Assembly (NCBI RefSeq): GCF_030272615.1
Contig: NC_081410.1
Coordinates: 291,308,457 to 291,372,456 of the forward strand
Length of the DNA stretch: 64,000 bases
Source of the DNA: Cryptomeria japonica
Lineage: Eukaryota > Streptophyta > Pinopsida > Cupressales > Cupressaceae
Direction: 5' to 3'
The notes under the pieces were generated by a model. The model was given only the letters and a program-made list of their open reading frames with translations. It searched no databases and was not told the origin of the DNA. A program made the position numbers and the translations under genes. Each line of letters begins with the position of its first letter. Positions within the stretch are counted from its first letter, which is position 1. Positions 1 to 9,418 of the stretch are shown piece by piece.

Positions 1-968
1 AGATGTCTTTGACTAGAGATTTTATCTCCAGGATGTCTTTAACTAGAAAGGCGAGGATGGGGTATGTTCACTTATTTTTTGTTTGTGGATTGTCTCTTAG
101 TAATACTATGTCTTGTCCAAGGATATGAGGATATTGTGAGTCTATTGGGAATAGGGGCATTCCTTGTCTGTGACTGTTTGGTCTCCATGCAATGGGTACA
201 ATGAATATCTAGGTCGAACTTATATTTGGATGGTCATAACCTATTTGCCATAATAAATCTCAATGATGATAATAGCACAAGAAGCTCATTCACCTCCATA
301 TCTTCTACCTTCCATTACCCTTTCCACTTTGTCCTCTATCATCCCTTCCCAAGTCCTTGTAGTTTGGAATAACATGACTGAGTATAATGACACACTAAAA
401 TTATCTTCATTTCATGTAGGGTCGATCTGCATCATCACATGTTAGTATGCAACATCCATGATATACATTACAAATTGTATCTATCTTTCATATATCGTAA
501 ACATGTATATAAGCCTATCACATCACACACACCCCACTTATTAGTAAGTCATTATCATATATATGCATCCATCATACATCACTATAATCATTGAATATTT
601 GCATCATTATATATAAGGACATATAAACACATCACATCTCAATACATATAGCATAGATCATCATATAAACATATTGAATGACATATACATCTTATCATAA
701 GCATCATAGAATCATCATATAAATTACATGCATACATAATAACACATCTCATAAATCATATGGAAACATTAGATCACAGGCATAACATCATCATAGTAAA
801 TGCCTCACATAAAAACACATGCATATAACTGTCACTAGGATATGTCATCTCTCACATATATAAAAAATAATGTATCATGATACAATGATGTAAAAAATCA
901 TATGACTACAAAATCAGTCAAAGGTGTGTATATCATCATACAAAAATGATACAAAATTGACCATAGAG
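1..968. other. AT-rich stretch, no gene seen
   Basis: Very AT-rich DNA full of short CATAT, ATCAT and ACACA runs. I find no reading frame with a recognisable domain and no terminal repeats. The longest open stretch, at 263-445, is short and compositionally ordinary. Probably old degraded repeat. Confidence 0.5.
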
Positions 969-1077
969 CTATGATGAACTCCCTCCCTCGGAGCCATCAG
1001 GCCTTGAAGGAATCTGAGCTCTCAAAGGCCCAGCCCTTGAATCATCTCATTGGCCCCCTCCTACTGACCCTACTATT

Positions 1078-1712
1078 TGATGCAAGAGCACTGGAGTAGT
1101 TCAAACCGGTAGCCTTGTCGGATGTTCCTGGAGGACCCCATGAAGTTATAAGCATTTTTGTGATGTTCTTGGTGATTTGGGCCGACGTGTTATTGTTTAC
1201 ACATTTGATCATAAACTGGTTGGTCTTTGGCTGACTTGATTGAGTTGTTTGCTTGTAGATGGTATAAAAGGAAAGTTTAGTGATTCATTTCGACGAAAGA
1301 TGAAGGACAAAGATCAGAGAAAATGGAGATTAAGCGAAGATGTAGTTACCGATTGGATTCTGGTCTGGTAGGACTAAAGTCGGAAGGGTTGAGGTCCAGA
1401 GCAAGGCTGAACTAGTTGATGGTTATCGGAGGCTGAATTGATGTGTAGATGATCTGCGGATCATAGATCTAAGTTGTAAGAGTTGTTTTGTAATCCTGGG
1501 CCGTGGTCCAGCATGTGACATATGTAATTCATTAAACTGTTATAAGAATTGTTCATACTATTTACCGGTTATGTATTATGTGGTGTTACTAATTTCTCTT
1601 TTTGCTTTATCTGTGTTATGTTATCAGTTACCAATATATCTTGCATGGTGTTTGTGTTTAGGCTGCAAGGTGGGGATGTCCTTAATTGGATCTCCCTACC
1701 TTGACTACATCA
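1078..1712 (+). repeat. Element A 5' LTR
   Basis: 635 bp, beginning TGATGCAAG and ending GACTACATCA. A TATAAAAG box lies at 1263-1270, 185 bp into the repeat, and at the same offset in the other LTR. Confidence 0.92.
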
Positions 1713-1714
1713 AA

Positions 1715-1732
1715 TGGTATTAGAGCTAGTTT
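1715..1732 (+). other. Element A primer-binding site
   Basis: The string TGGTATTAGAGCTAGTTT follows the 5' LTR after two bases. It differs at a few positions from the usual plant initiator-tRNA-Met complement (TGGTATCAGAGCC...). This fixes the plus orientation. Confidence 0.85.
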
Positions 1733-2072
1733 GTGAACCTATTGTTGGAGAGAGTGCTGATTATGTACTGGTTGATTAGAAGGAAAGATGAAGCAACTTG
1801 TGGAATTCTTCAAATCACCTAATGTGAGGTAGAGTAAGGCTTGTGGGTAGACCGCCGAACCTAGAGCTTGAGCTTGAGGTAGTTAGTGGGTGGAGAATTG
1901 AATAGATCGCCGATTGAGGCAAGCTTCAGGCTGGACTGGTAGATCACCGTGGAGAGGAAACCAGAAGCTGTATTCAGATCACTGAATCCCTGAGGCAGTT
2001 GAAAGTACCTACTGACCAATTGCCAAACTAGAGCAAGTGATGGGACTCACTTTTCAATTAACCCCGAGAGTC

Positions 2073-2707
2073 TGATGTAGGTGCACCAGAGTAGTTCAAA
2101 TCGGTAGCCTTGTCCAATGTTCCCGAAGGACCATGTGAAGTTCTAAGCATTTTTGTGATGTTCTTGGTGATTTGGGCCAATGTGTTATTGTTTACATATT
2201 TTATCATGAACCGGTTGGTCTTTGACCAACTTGATCAAGTTGTTTTCTTACAGATGGTATAAAAGGAAAGTTTAATGATTCATTTTGATGGAAGACGAAG
2301 GACATATATAAAAGAAAATAGAGATCGAGCAAAGACGTACTTATCAATTGGATTCTAGTCCAATAGGACTAAAGCTAAAAGAGTTGAGGTCCAGAGCAAG
2401 GTTGAACCGGTTGATGGTTATCGGAGGCCAAATTGATGTGTAGATGATTTGTGGATCATAGATCTAAGTTGTAAGAGTTGTTTTGTAATCTTGGGCTACG
2501 GTCTAGCATGTGGCATATGTAATTAATTAAACTATTATAAGAATTGTTCATACTGTTTACTGATTATGTATTTTGTGGTGTTACCAATTTCTCTTTCTTC
2601 TTTATCTGTGTTGTGTTATCAGTTACCGGTATATCTTGCATGGTGTTTGTGTTTAGGCTGCAAGGTGGGGATGTCCTTCTTTAGATCTCCCTACCTTGAC
2701 TGCATCA
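2073..2707 (+). repeat. Element A 3' LTR
   Basis: 635 bp, beginning TGATGTAGG and ending GACTGCATCA, with TATAAAAG at 2258-2265. No strong polypurine tract is visible just upstream; only a weak CCCCGAGAG stretch. The duplicated CTATT follows at 2708-2712. Confidence 0.92.
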
Positions 2708-3343
2708 CTATTGGTGGTTTGGGTGACCCCATCACTCCACCACTTGATGCCCTCTTCCTGTCTCTCCCTATAGTAGTCGATAGGGAGGATTGTATATAGC
2801 TCCTATCCCATAGATGAGGTGGCATCGCTACCTCATATAAGCTTTGCTAGTAGCTAATGTCCTCCCTGGCTCTAATGCAATAGGAATATCTTGAGGAAGA
2901 GTCACCTTGTTTTGTAGCTCAGGCCACTCAGATAGTCTCCTCAGTGACTATAGACTACTCGATAGCCCTATCCCTCTTGTCTTTGGTCCCCTGTAGCTCC
3001 TGCCTCAACTGAGTAATCTCTCTCTTGAGACCTTTGATCTCATTGGCTTGGCTCTGTGTGAGATCTCTAATAATGATAAGCTCCTCCTCCTCCTCCTCTA
3101 TCCTATCTCCACTCTTGGTTGGTCCCTCAGCTCTATGTTGTCTAGGGGCATCCTATCCCTATCCCTATCCAACCTGTGCCTACACTACAATCTGTAAGGG
3201 CTATCCCCCTCTCCCTCTAGGTGGCCTCAATATTCTACCTTGTAGTTTATTTCCTTAGTCCTCCTCCTCCCCTCCTCTCCCACCTCTACCTCTCACTATC
3301 CTCCTAGCTCCTCCTCTTGTCCACCTCCTTTGTCTCCCACCTC

Positions 3344-3352
3344 CATCATCAC

Positions 3353-3407
<55 letters not shown>

Positions 3408-3408
3408 T
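3344..3408. repeat. (TCA)n microsatellite
   Basis: About 65 bp of nearly perfect CAT/TCA trinucleotide repeat. On the minus strand it reads GAT and would encode Asp in the broken gene running through here. Confidence 0.95.
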
Positions 3409-4194
3409 GATGGTATGATGAAAGAATAAGTATTCAGTAGAATACTGAGAGGGGGGGGGGCGGTGAATCAGTATATTGAAAAACTGATACAAAGTTCCCA
3501 AACTCAAATTCAATCACACAAAGTAAACATATCTCAGTCAAGATCAATATTCATAAGAATACTTGACATCAACTGGTTTGACTGTTATGACAACTTAACA
3601 GTAAAAAACTTTAATCTTGTAAACATCAACAATGCTTAAGCATAACTCAACATATTCATCTCTCAATGCTTCTAGTTATCATGCCTTATCAAAAGTTAAC
3701 CAAATCAACAAATAAGATCATAACCAAAAAAACATTCACCACTTGACACAAATGTTTATACGTGGAAAACCCAAATAGGTAAAAACCACAGTGAGATGAG
3801 ACTCACAAGGATAGCTATCTAAACTCTTCTAAAGTTTGCCCTATTAGGAGCCAAGCTTCTTAAAGCTTTATAATAAGTCCTGTTAAGAACTAATTCCAGT
3901 TAGGAATCACCTAGTTATGGGATTTACAAATATGCCTTGATGAAAATCACAATACCCTGTTAGGAGTAACCTCGCTGGAGGATTTAAGAATCCAAGCTAA
4001 TGGACCACCTTGATAGAGGATTTAATGAGTAACCAATATTGTTAGAGCTTACCCGGTTAAGGGACTTTACTTCTGTTGTAATTGTTAGAAAACAACACAT
4101 TTTCTTGATCTATCTGAGTAGCACTACATTTGCTTGATCACTCAAAGTGTAGATCCATTCATTGGTTAGGCAACAACACACTCAACAGGTTTCT

Positions 4195-4200
<6 letters not shown>
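3409..4200 (-). repeat. Probable solo LTR of a Copia family inside a trinucleotide array
   Basis: Starts TGATGG next to one TCA array and ends in the other, where an end of the form ...CATCA is possible. It carries hallmarks shared with the Copia LTRs later in the window: a G-run followed by GTGAATCAGT near one end (3453-3475) and a GTGGAAAACCC...AAAACCACAGTG block (3763-3795). Its length of about 790 bp is close to the 780-bp LTR at 30385-31164. The target duplication cannot be resolved because the target is itself a repeat. Confidence 0.6.

Positions 4201-4274
<74 letters not shown>
4194..4274. repeat. (TCA)n microsatellite, second array
   Basis: About 80 bp of perfect TCA repeat on the other side of the LTR at 3409-4200. 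On the minus strand it continues the Asp tract of the broken gene. Most simply, it and the array at 3344-3408 were one array split by the insertion. Confidence 0.95.
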
Positions 4275-4275
<1 letters not shown>

Positions 4276-4550
4276 TCTTGGTGGTGGCTCTCTTGGCCTT
4301 GGTAATTATGGAAATGGATGTGCAAGAAAATTTTCTACATAATCTGTTGTCATGCATAGCTACCATCGCTTGAAATGTAGTCACTGCAACATCATATGCC
4401 ACTATTGGTCCCTAGTGTACCCACTCTTTAATAGTCCAAGCAAACTCACATGAACCCCGAGGCATATGTTGTACCCTCCCAAATTGCCACAACACCTTGT
4501 CAATGTTGTCACGAATAATTGCGTCATGAATGCTATGTAAAATCCAACAA

Positions 4551-5400
4551 TCCTCAAGCCTATGGGTTGCCTATCTTGAGGATCAATCTCTAGACGAAGG
4601 GCTGATTCCCTATAAAAACATCTCATAATACTATTAACTTGGCATAAAAGAGGTAGGAAGATAGCTTGAATTGAAATCCTAAAGCTATAGGAGGTGATTG
4701 CACCAAAATGGTATGATTCTATTTACTGTCCTAATGTATAATCAACTGCAAAATACTCAAACTTGTTTCAAAATTTAGTTTTAGATCATAAAATTCATAA
4801 ATATTTCTCATCAAGGTTTTAAAGTTTCAATTTTTTGTAGAAGGAAAACTAGGTTTTCACATATACAATGGATTGAAAACTTGATAAACACAACATGCAA
4901 CTTGAGCTTAATATGAAATTCTTGATTCACAAAGCATAAATGAGACAAAATAAAGGATTTTAATATCAAATCACAATATTTCTATCAAATCATTCATTTG
5001 ATAATGAAGAAAACCAGATATGATGAGAAGGAAATTGTTGTCTTTTATTGAATGCTAAAAATAATTCCTATTACAATGCTTCAAATATGAAAATAAATGA
5101 GCTACAAAGACTTCAACTTGCTAAAGATGGAAGAAGAAAGAAAGAACTCACTTAGAATGAATAAGATAATAGACTTATAGGAGAAGTCTTGAGAGAATTG
5201 AAGAAGAATTGTTGTGCCTCTTTGAAATAAAAGTGAGCTAAGTGCTTTATTTCTTTATTCTATCTTCATGCCACATGATCTTATCTTCTCGATCAAATTT
5301 GCTTGAAAAATATGCATAAAGGAGATCCAAACTAAGGATAACTAAGTACTTATGGGACCAAAAGGCCTCTTGATTGATAACTAACCCTTGAGGAGTCTTA
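4551..5400. repeat. Dispersed repeat Y, copy 1
   Basis: Diverged homologue of 62530-63400. The shared block is strongest around GGGTTGCCTAT...GAAGGGCT (4563-4600), followed by matching A-rich segments such as CAAATGAGACA-like and AATGAGCTACAA. I recognise no domain; a short frame on the minus strand (QPIGLRI in this copy, QPTGLRI in the other) is similar between copies but may not be coding. Confidence 0.6.
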
Positions 5401-5930
5401 ACTTAAACTGAAAATGCTGCATTTATCTTCAAATCCCTATTTTTAGGTCCAAACAATGCATGCAATGTGATTCTTATTGGGTCGAAATTGATTGAGTAGT
5501 ATGCAAAAGAAGTCTTAAAATTGATGCAAACTAACTATAGACTACTATAAGAGTTGCCTCAATTTATAATTAGCCCATGTGTGGTCCTCAACTGCTCATG
5601 AACTGCTCTATGTTCTCTCAAACTCGTCTCAATCTGATAATGAACTTAAGGTTCCACCCTTTTTCATTAAGACTAATTCTTGAGGTGATGCATGAGTAGA
5701 AAGTTTTGTAGTCTAATTTCAAAACAAAAGTTAGCCTTTATTAGGCACAATAATTTCTTCACGACTTCCTCATAATAGATTTCCCCATTGATTTCTTTTT
5801 TCATTACTAAGCCCTTATCCCTTTATATTCTTAACAGGACTACTTAAAATCAATTTGATGCCTTTTTTAGTCATCATAAGATAGCTATTTACTTCATATT
5901 GGGTTCATTGTTCTATAGGTTGGGAGTGTT
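5401..5930. other. Unassigned spacer
   Basis: No domain, terminal repeat or RNA gene recognised. It ends at the target duplication ATCAC (5931-5935) of element B. Confidence 0.5.
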
Positions 5931-5935
5931 ATCAC

Positions 5936-7275
5936 TGTAGACGTCTAAAACTGGTCAACACTTGCGGATTCGTATTTTGACATTGGCGCATTGTCTTATT
6001 TTAGGTTTTTGCGTCGCATTAACATTTCTTCTATGTTGCGTACTTGATCTTTATCATTTGCGAGCATCGAGTCCTTCTTCTGCATTCTTCATTTGTCTCA
6101 CTTTCTAATTTGGTCTTGTCGATAACAACCTTTAGTCATGATTTTGGTCAATCTTATCCTATCGTATCAATGTGCATGTTCATTTGTCACCAATCTTGTC
6201 ATCTTGCGATCGATTCGACATCGATCCTTGTCCTCTTGTCAATCTTGTCATTTTACGATCGATTTGTCATCGATCGTCGTCTTTCTCAATCATGTCAATT
6301 TGGATCAATTTGTCATTGTTCCTCATCAATTGGCGCATTTATCAATCAAATCATTTATTAATTCAAAATCATGATCAAATCAACATTAAATTGATAGTAC
6401 ATCAAGACCTAATTGTCATCCTTGCATTTCTAATTCATCTTCTAGGGTTTCATGATTTATTCATTTAACCTTGTTTGTCATTTCTCCCTCTAGGTTAAAT
6501 GATTTATTTATCCTAAGTCTTCTTGTCACAATTAAATGTTTATTTAATTGGCTAATTCATTCTTCCTCTTTTTGTAAATTAATTAATGAATGAGAAATCA
6601 TTAATTAATTTACCTAATTTTCATCAATTTCCTAATTTCCAAGTCATCATTTCTAATTTAATTTATTAATTTCTCCTAATTCCTAATTTTCTAATTTTCA
6701 TCAATTTTCTAATTTCCTAATTTCTAATTCTCCTAATTTCATGGGAATGACATAGCAATTTGTCATAATTGTCAATCAATCAATTTTGACATAGCAGTTT
6801 GTCATAATTTGTCATAATTATCAATCAATCAATTTCGCATAGAAAGTGTCAATTTGTCATAATTTGTCATATTTTTCATTCTTGATTTGAAATTTCCTTT
6901 CAAATCTCTTCATGCTAATCTTGTCTTTTCTCCGATTTATCTATAAATTGGATGAATTTCTTCAATCAAAAGGCCAAATCAATCACGCTTCTAGTACCCT
7001 TATGCTGTCGTCTCATCTTGTCAATCTTGCTTTCACATTAGGCTTATGCACTTGAAGGTGGGATCCACAAAACAAAGCAATTTGAAGGAGAAAGAAGGAA
7101 AATGGAGCCACATGAAGGAGACATCTACATTTGGTTTGCTTAGATTTCATTTTGAATGTCTTGTCTTCATGTTTTCATTGAATGTAATTAGGATTTGTCA
7201 CTACATTTTAGTTTTTGTGATTGAGCTAGCTTAATTTGTTATTTGCTTTGATGATTTCCACATTTCCTATCTACA
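5936..7275 (+). repeat. Element B 5' LTR
   Basis: 1340 bp, TGTAGACGTC...TATCTACA. About 6180-6300 holds repeated TTGTCATC...CGATCGATT units that are expanded in the related LTR of element C. The second half has many TAATTT and TTGTCATAAT runs. Confidence 0.95.
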
Positions 7276-7280
7276 TTAAT

Positions 7281-7299
7281 TGGTGAACCCGACTTGAAC
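7281..7299 (+). other. Element B putative primer-binding site
   Basis: TGGTGAACCCGACTTGAAC, five bases after the 5' LTR. The same sequence apart from one base follows the 5' LTR of element E (50501-50519). I could not match it to a tRNA from memory. Confidence 0.75.
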
Positions 7300-7390
7300 T
7301 AACCCCCTAACCATGCTTTTGAGTGCTTTTGAGTTGATTTGTAGGTGAAAAACCCAAGAAACAGGGTAATTCAGGGCTTTCTGGGCACTT

Positions 7391-7528
7391 CTGCGCCTGT
7401 GTAGGAGAGTTCTGCACCTGTGTCAAGGGATCTGTGCCTGTGTTACTACATTCTGCGCCTGTGTCAAAGGGATCTATGCTTGTGTCAATGCATTCTGCGC
7501 CTGTGTTACTGCATTCTGCACCTGTGTA
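7391..7528 (+). repeat. Minisatellite of CTGCGCCTGTGT units in the leader of element B
   Basis: Seven units of the form CTGCGCCTGTGT, CTGCACCTGTGT or CTATGCTTGTGT, spaced about 20-24 bp, all in one orientation. Element C (19692-19824) has the same unit in both orientations. Confidence 0.85.
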
Positions 7529-9418
7529 AGGCTAGAAACAGAGGTAAAAATCAGTGTTTTTACTTGCAAATTACTTTGTTTTGCATTCTGTTTCTACATT
7601 TTGGTATTTCTTTGGTACTGATTCTCTGTGCAGCACCTTGGCATTACACATGGCAAAGACAAAAATGAAACTACTAACAAATTTTATGCAGGTTCGCTAG
7701 TCAAAGACCAAACAAATCAAACTTCTAACTTGGTGATTTTGCAGGTTGCCTTGTATTTCAACCGAACTTTTGTGTTTGTGATTCATAATTAGGCACCTAG
7801 TATGATTGCTAAGTAGGATGGAATGAATGTGTGTTTTCTTTGATTGTCAAGTTTGACATTGGAGTAGGAGAGTATGCTCTCATCCTTCTTAGGGTGATAA
7901 AAAATCCAGATCTTCGATACCATTCTCATGGCTCGGATTGTTTGTTACCTTTAGAGGGCCTGCCTTCCTGACAATTTGCTTTCTTTTGCAAGCAAGTGAC
8001 AATCATGAGAAGGGAACGACCCAAAGTGAGTACAACTAGAGTACCTTGGCATTCTAACTCACTATAAATAAATACCTGATGAGCGAAAGCTTTGAAGGAA
8101 GGGTTACGTGGGAATTGTAGTTACTTGGGAAGTGATGACCCTTGGACTCTTTCTCATATCAGCATCTAAGTAGGACCTCATGGTCTAAATCGTGCTTGCA
8201 CGACTACATTTGTTTGGTATCTTGGTGGACTTATGTCTCAATCACGCTTGCGTGACACCAAGGAGTAACGCTTAACATAAATCCTTACTAAACACCTTGT
8301 AGTTAGAGGCCAAAAATCCTTCTAGTTGCTTGAGAAGGACGAGTTCGGATACTTGGAAGAGATACGAAGTTCACCATGGGGAGATTTCCATGGGGACTGA
8401 TGCTTGGCTGCCTTGAGAAGTGAGTGTCGTGGAGGGGAGCCCGTGGGGTCAAGCATCTATGTATTCTCCTTGAATCTCATAACGAGTCTACCTCTCAAGT
8501 ACCTACTGTCCTTACCTACCATAAGAAATGTGTGAATGAGCATGATTGTTTTGAGTCTAAGTTGAAATATCTTGTCTTCTTTGCTTTTCAAAAGTTGAGT
8601 TGTGTCTCATTTCAAAAACAAGACAAATTGATTCAAAACAAGGTTAAACACAAGAGTATTTCATTCAACAAAGTTCAAAACACCTTCAAACATTGTTGTC
8701 AAACATTTTTCAAAATCTTGTCTCAATATTCATGTCACTTAGACTTAGGTTCATCCTAGGTTTGCATTTTGCAAATTCATTGTCAACTACCAAGGTTAGG
8801 TTTCACCTAGGTCATACTCCTTTGCATATCAATAAGGGTCATCCATTTGCATGTGTCCTCTTGCATTAGAGTAACACCATTTCATAATTCAACCTTAGGT
8901 TTTGTCTTAGGTTGACATTGTCATACATTTGCATTTGCATCCTTGTCCTCATAACATTAGGTGACATTTGCATACCCTAGGTCTCTTCATTAAGCTTAGG
9001 TCATTATCATATCATATTAGGGTCATTTGCATAGTAATTGTCCCTTTGCATATAGTGTCCAAACTAGGTTTTGTCATACTTGAGTAATGCAAATCTTTGA
9101 TAAACCCTAAGTTATTGTTAGGAACTCTAGACCTTGTCAAACTTTTGTCTCTTTGTCATCAATGTCATTTGGTCAAACCTAGCTTAGCATCCAAGCATAT
9201 AGGTGAGACATTGTCAATTTGTCCTATTGTCACTTGGTCCTTTTGTCCTTTGAGGTCTAGACATCATTTCAATTTCCTAAGGGTCTCATTTTTAGAATTG
9301 CATTGATGAGTTTGTCAAAATCTTGAAAAACAACAAAAACATTAAGTTGCATTGTCATCCTTTTAAGTTGCATTTGTCAATCCCATTAGTTGCATTGCAT
9401 AGTAACATGTTTGTTGAA
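7529..9418 (+). other. Element B leader, no coding domain
   Basis: Long stretch between primer site and main ORF. It contains CACCATGGGGAGATTTCCATGGGGACTGATGC-like GC-richer text around 8370-8445 and many GTCATTTGCAT-type short repeats from about 8760 to 9350. An open stretch at 8424-8759 has no recognisable domain. Confidence 0.5.

Larger units (their letters stand above)
1078..2707 (+). mobile_element. Element A: miniature non-autonomous LTR retrotransposon (TRIM-like), complete with target duplication
   Basis: Two direct repeats of exactly 635 bp (1078-1712 and 2073-2707) flank only 360 bp. Both LTRs have short inverted ends (TGATG...CATCA). The 5-bp target duplication CTATT is perfect at 1073-1077 and 2708-2712. 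The interior starts two bases after the first LTR with a primer-binding site like the initiator-tRNA-Met type. I see no coding capacity inside, so movement needed enzymes from another element. The LTRs differ at many sites, mainly transitions, without a net length change, so the insertion is not recent. LTRs are longer than typical for TRIMs. Confidence 0.93.
969..4546 (-). pseudogene. Broken accessory-type gene with PMD-like block, Asp tract, RGG-rich segment and coiled coil
   Basis: Read on the minus strand, one protein-like path can be followed across two insertions. About 4546-4330 encodes a block containing DKVLWQFGRVQHMP and EFAWTIKEW; the FG..Q.MP signature resembles the end of the plant mobile domain (PMD) seen in retroelement and MAIN-like proteins. 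A Pro/Arg stretch (LPRPREPPPRF) then runs into an Asp tract encoded by the trinucleotide arrays at 4194-4274 and 3344-3408. Next come an Arg/Gly-rich segment (RGRGGRGG), an acidic run, a heptad-like helix (about 3085-2925, QANEIKGLKREITQLRQEL) and a Ser/Gly-rich tail with a stop at 969-971. Several in-frame stops and at least two frameshifts are present. A solo LTR (about 3409-4200) and miniature element A (1078-2707) interrupt it. Function unknown; the PMD call rests on a short motif. It may be the accessory ORF of a lost element rather than a host gene. Confidence 0.38.

Noticed and set aside
4130-4342. Open frame with a long Ser run
   Set aside because: It is only the plus-strand translation of the TCA microsatellite and LTR sequence.
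5936-6470. Overlapping open frames in the LTRs of B and C (also 14532-14882 and 18407-18811)
   Set aside because: LTR sequence with low stop density in T-rich repeats; frames are conserved only because the LTRs are copies.
7391-7528. Regularly spaced repeats resembling a CRISPR array
   Set aside because: Units are 12 bp, degenerate and spaced 20-24 bp inside a plant LTR element; no cas genes.
8424-8759. 111-codon open frame in the leader of element B
   Set aside because: No domain and composition as in surrounding non-coding repeats.
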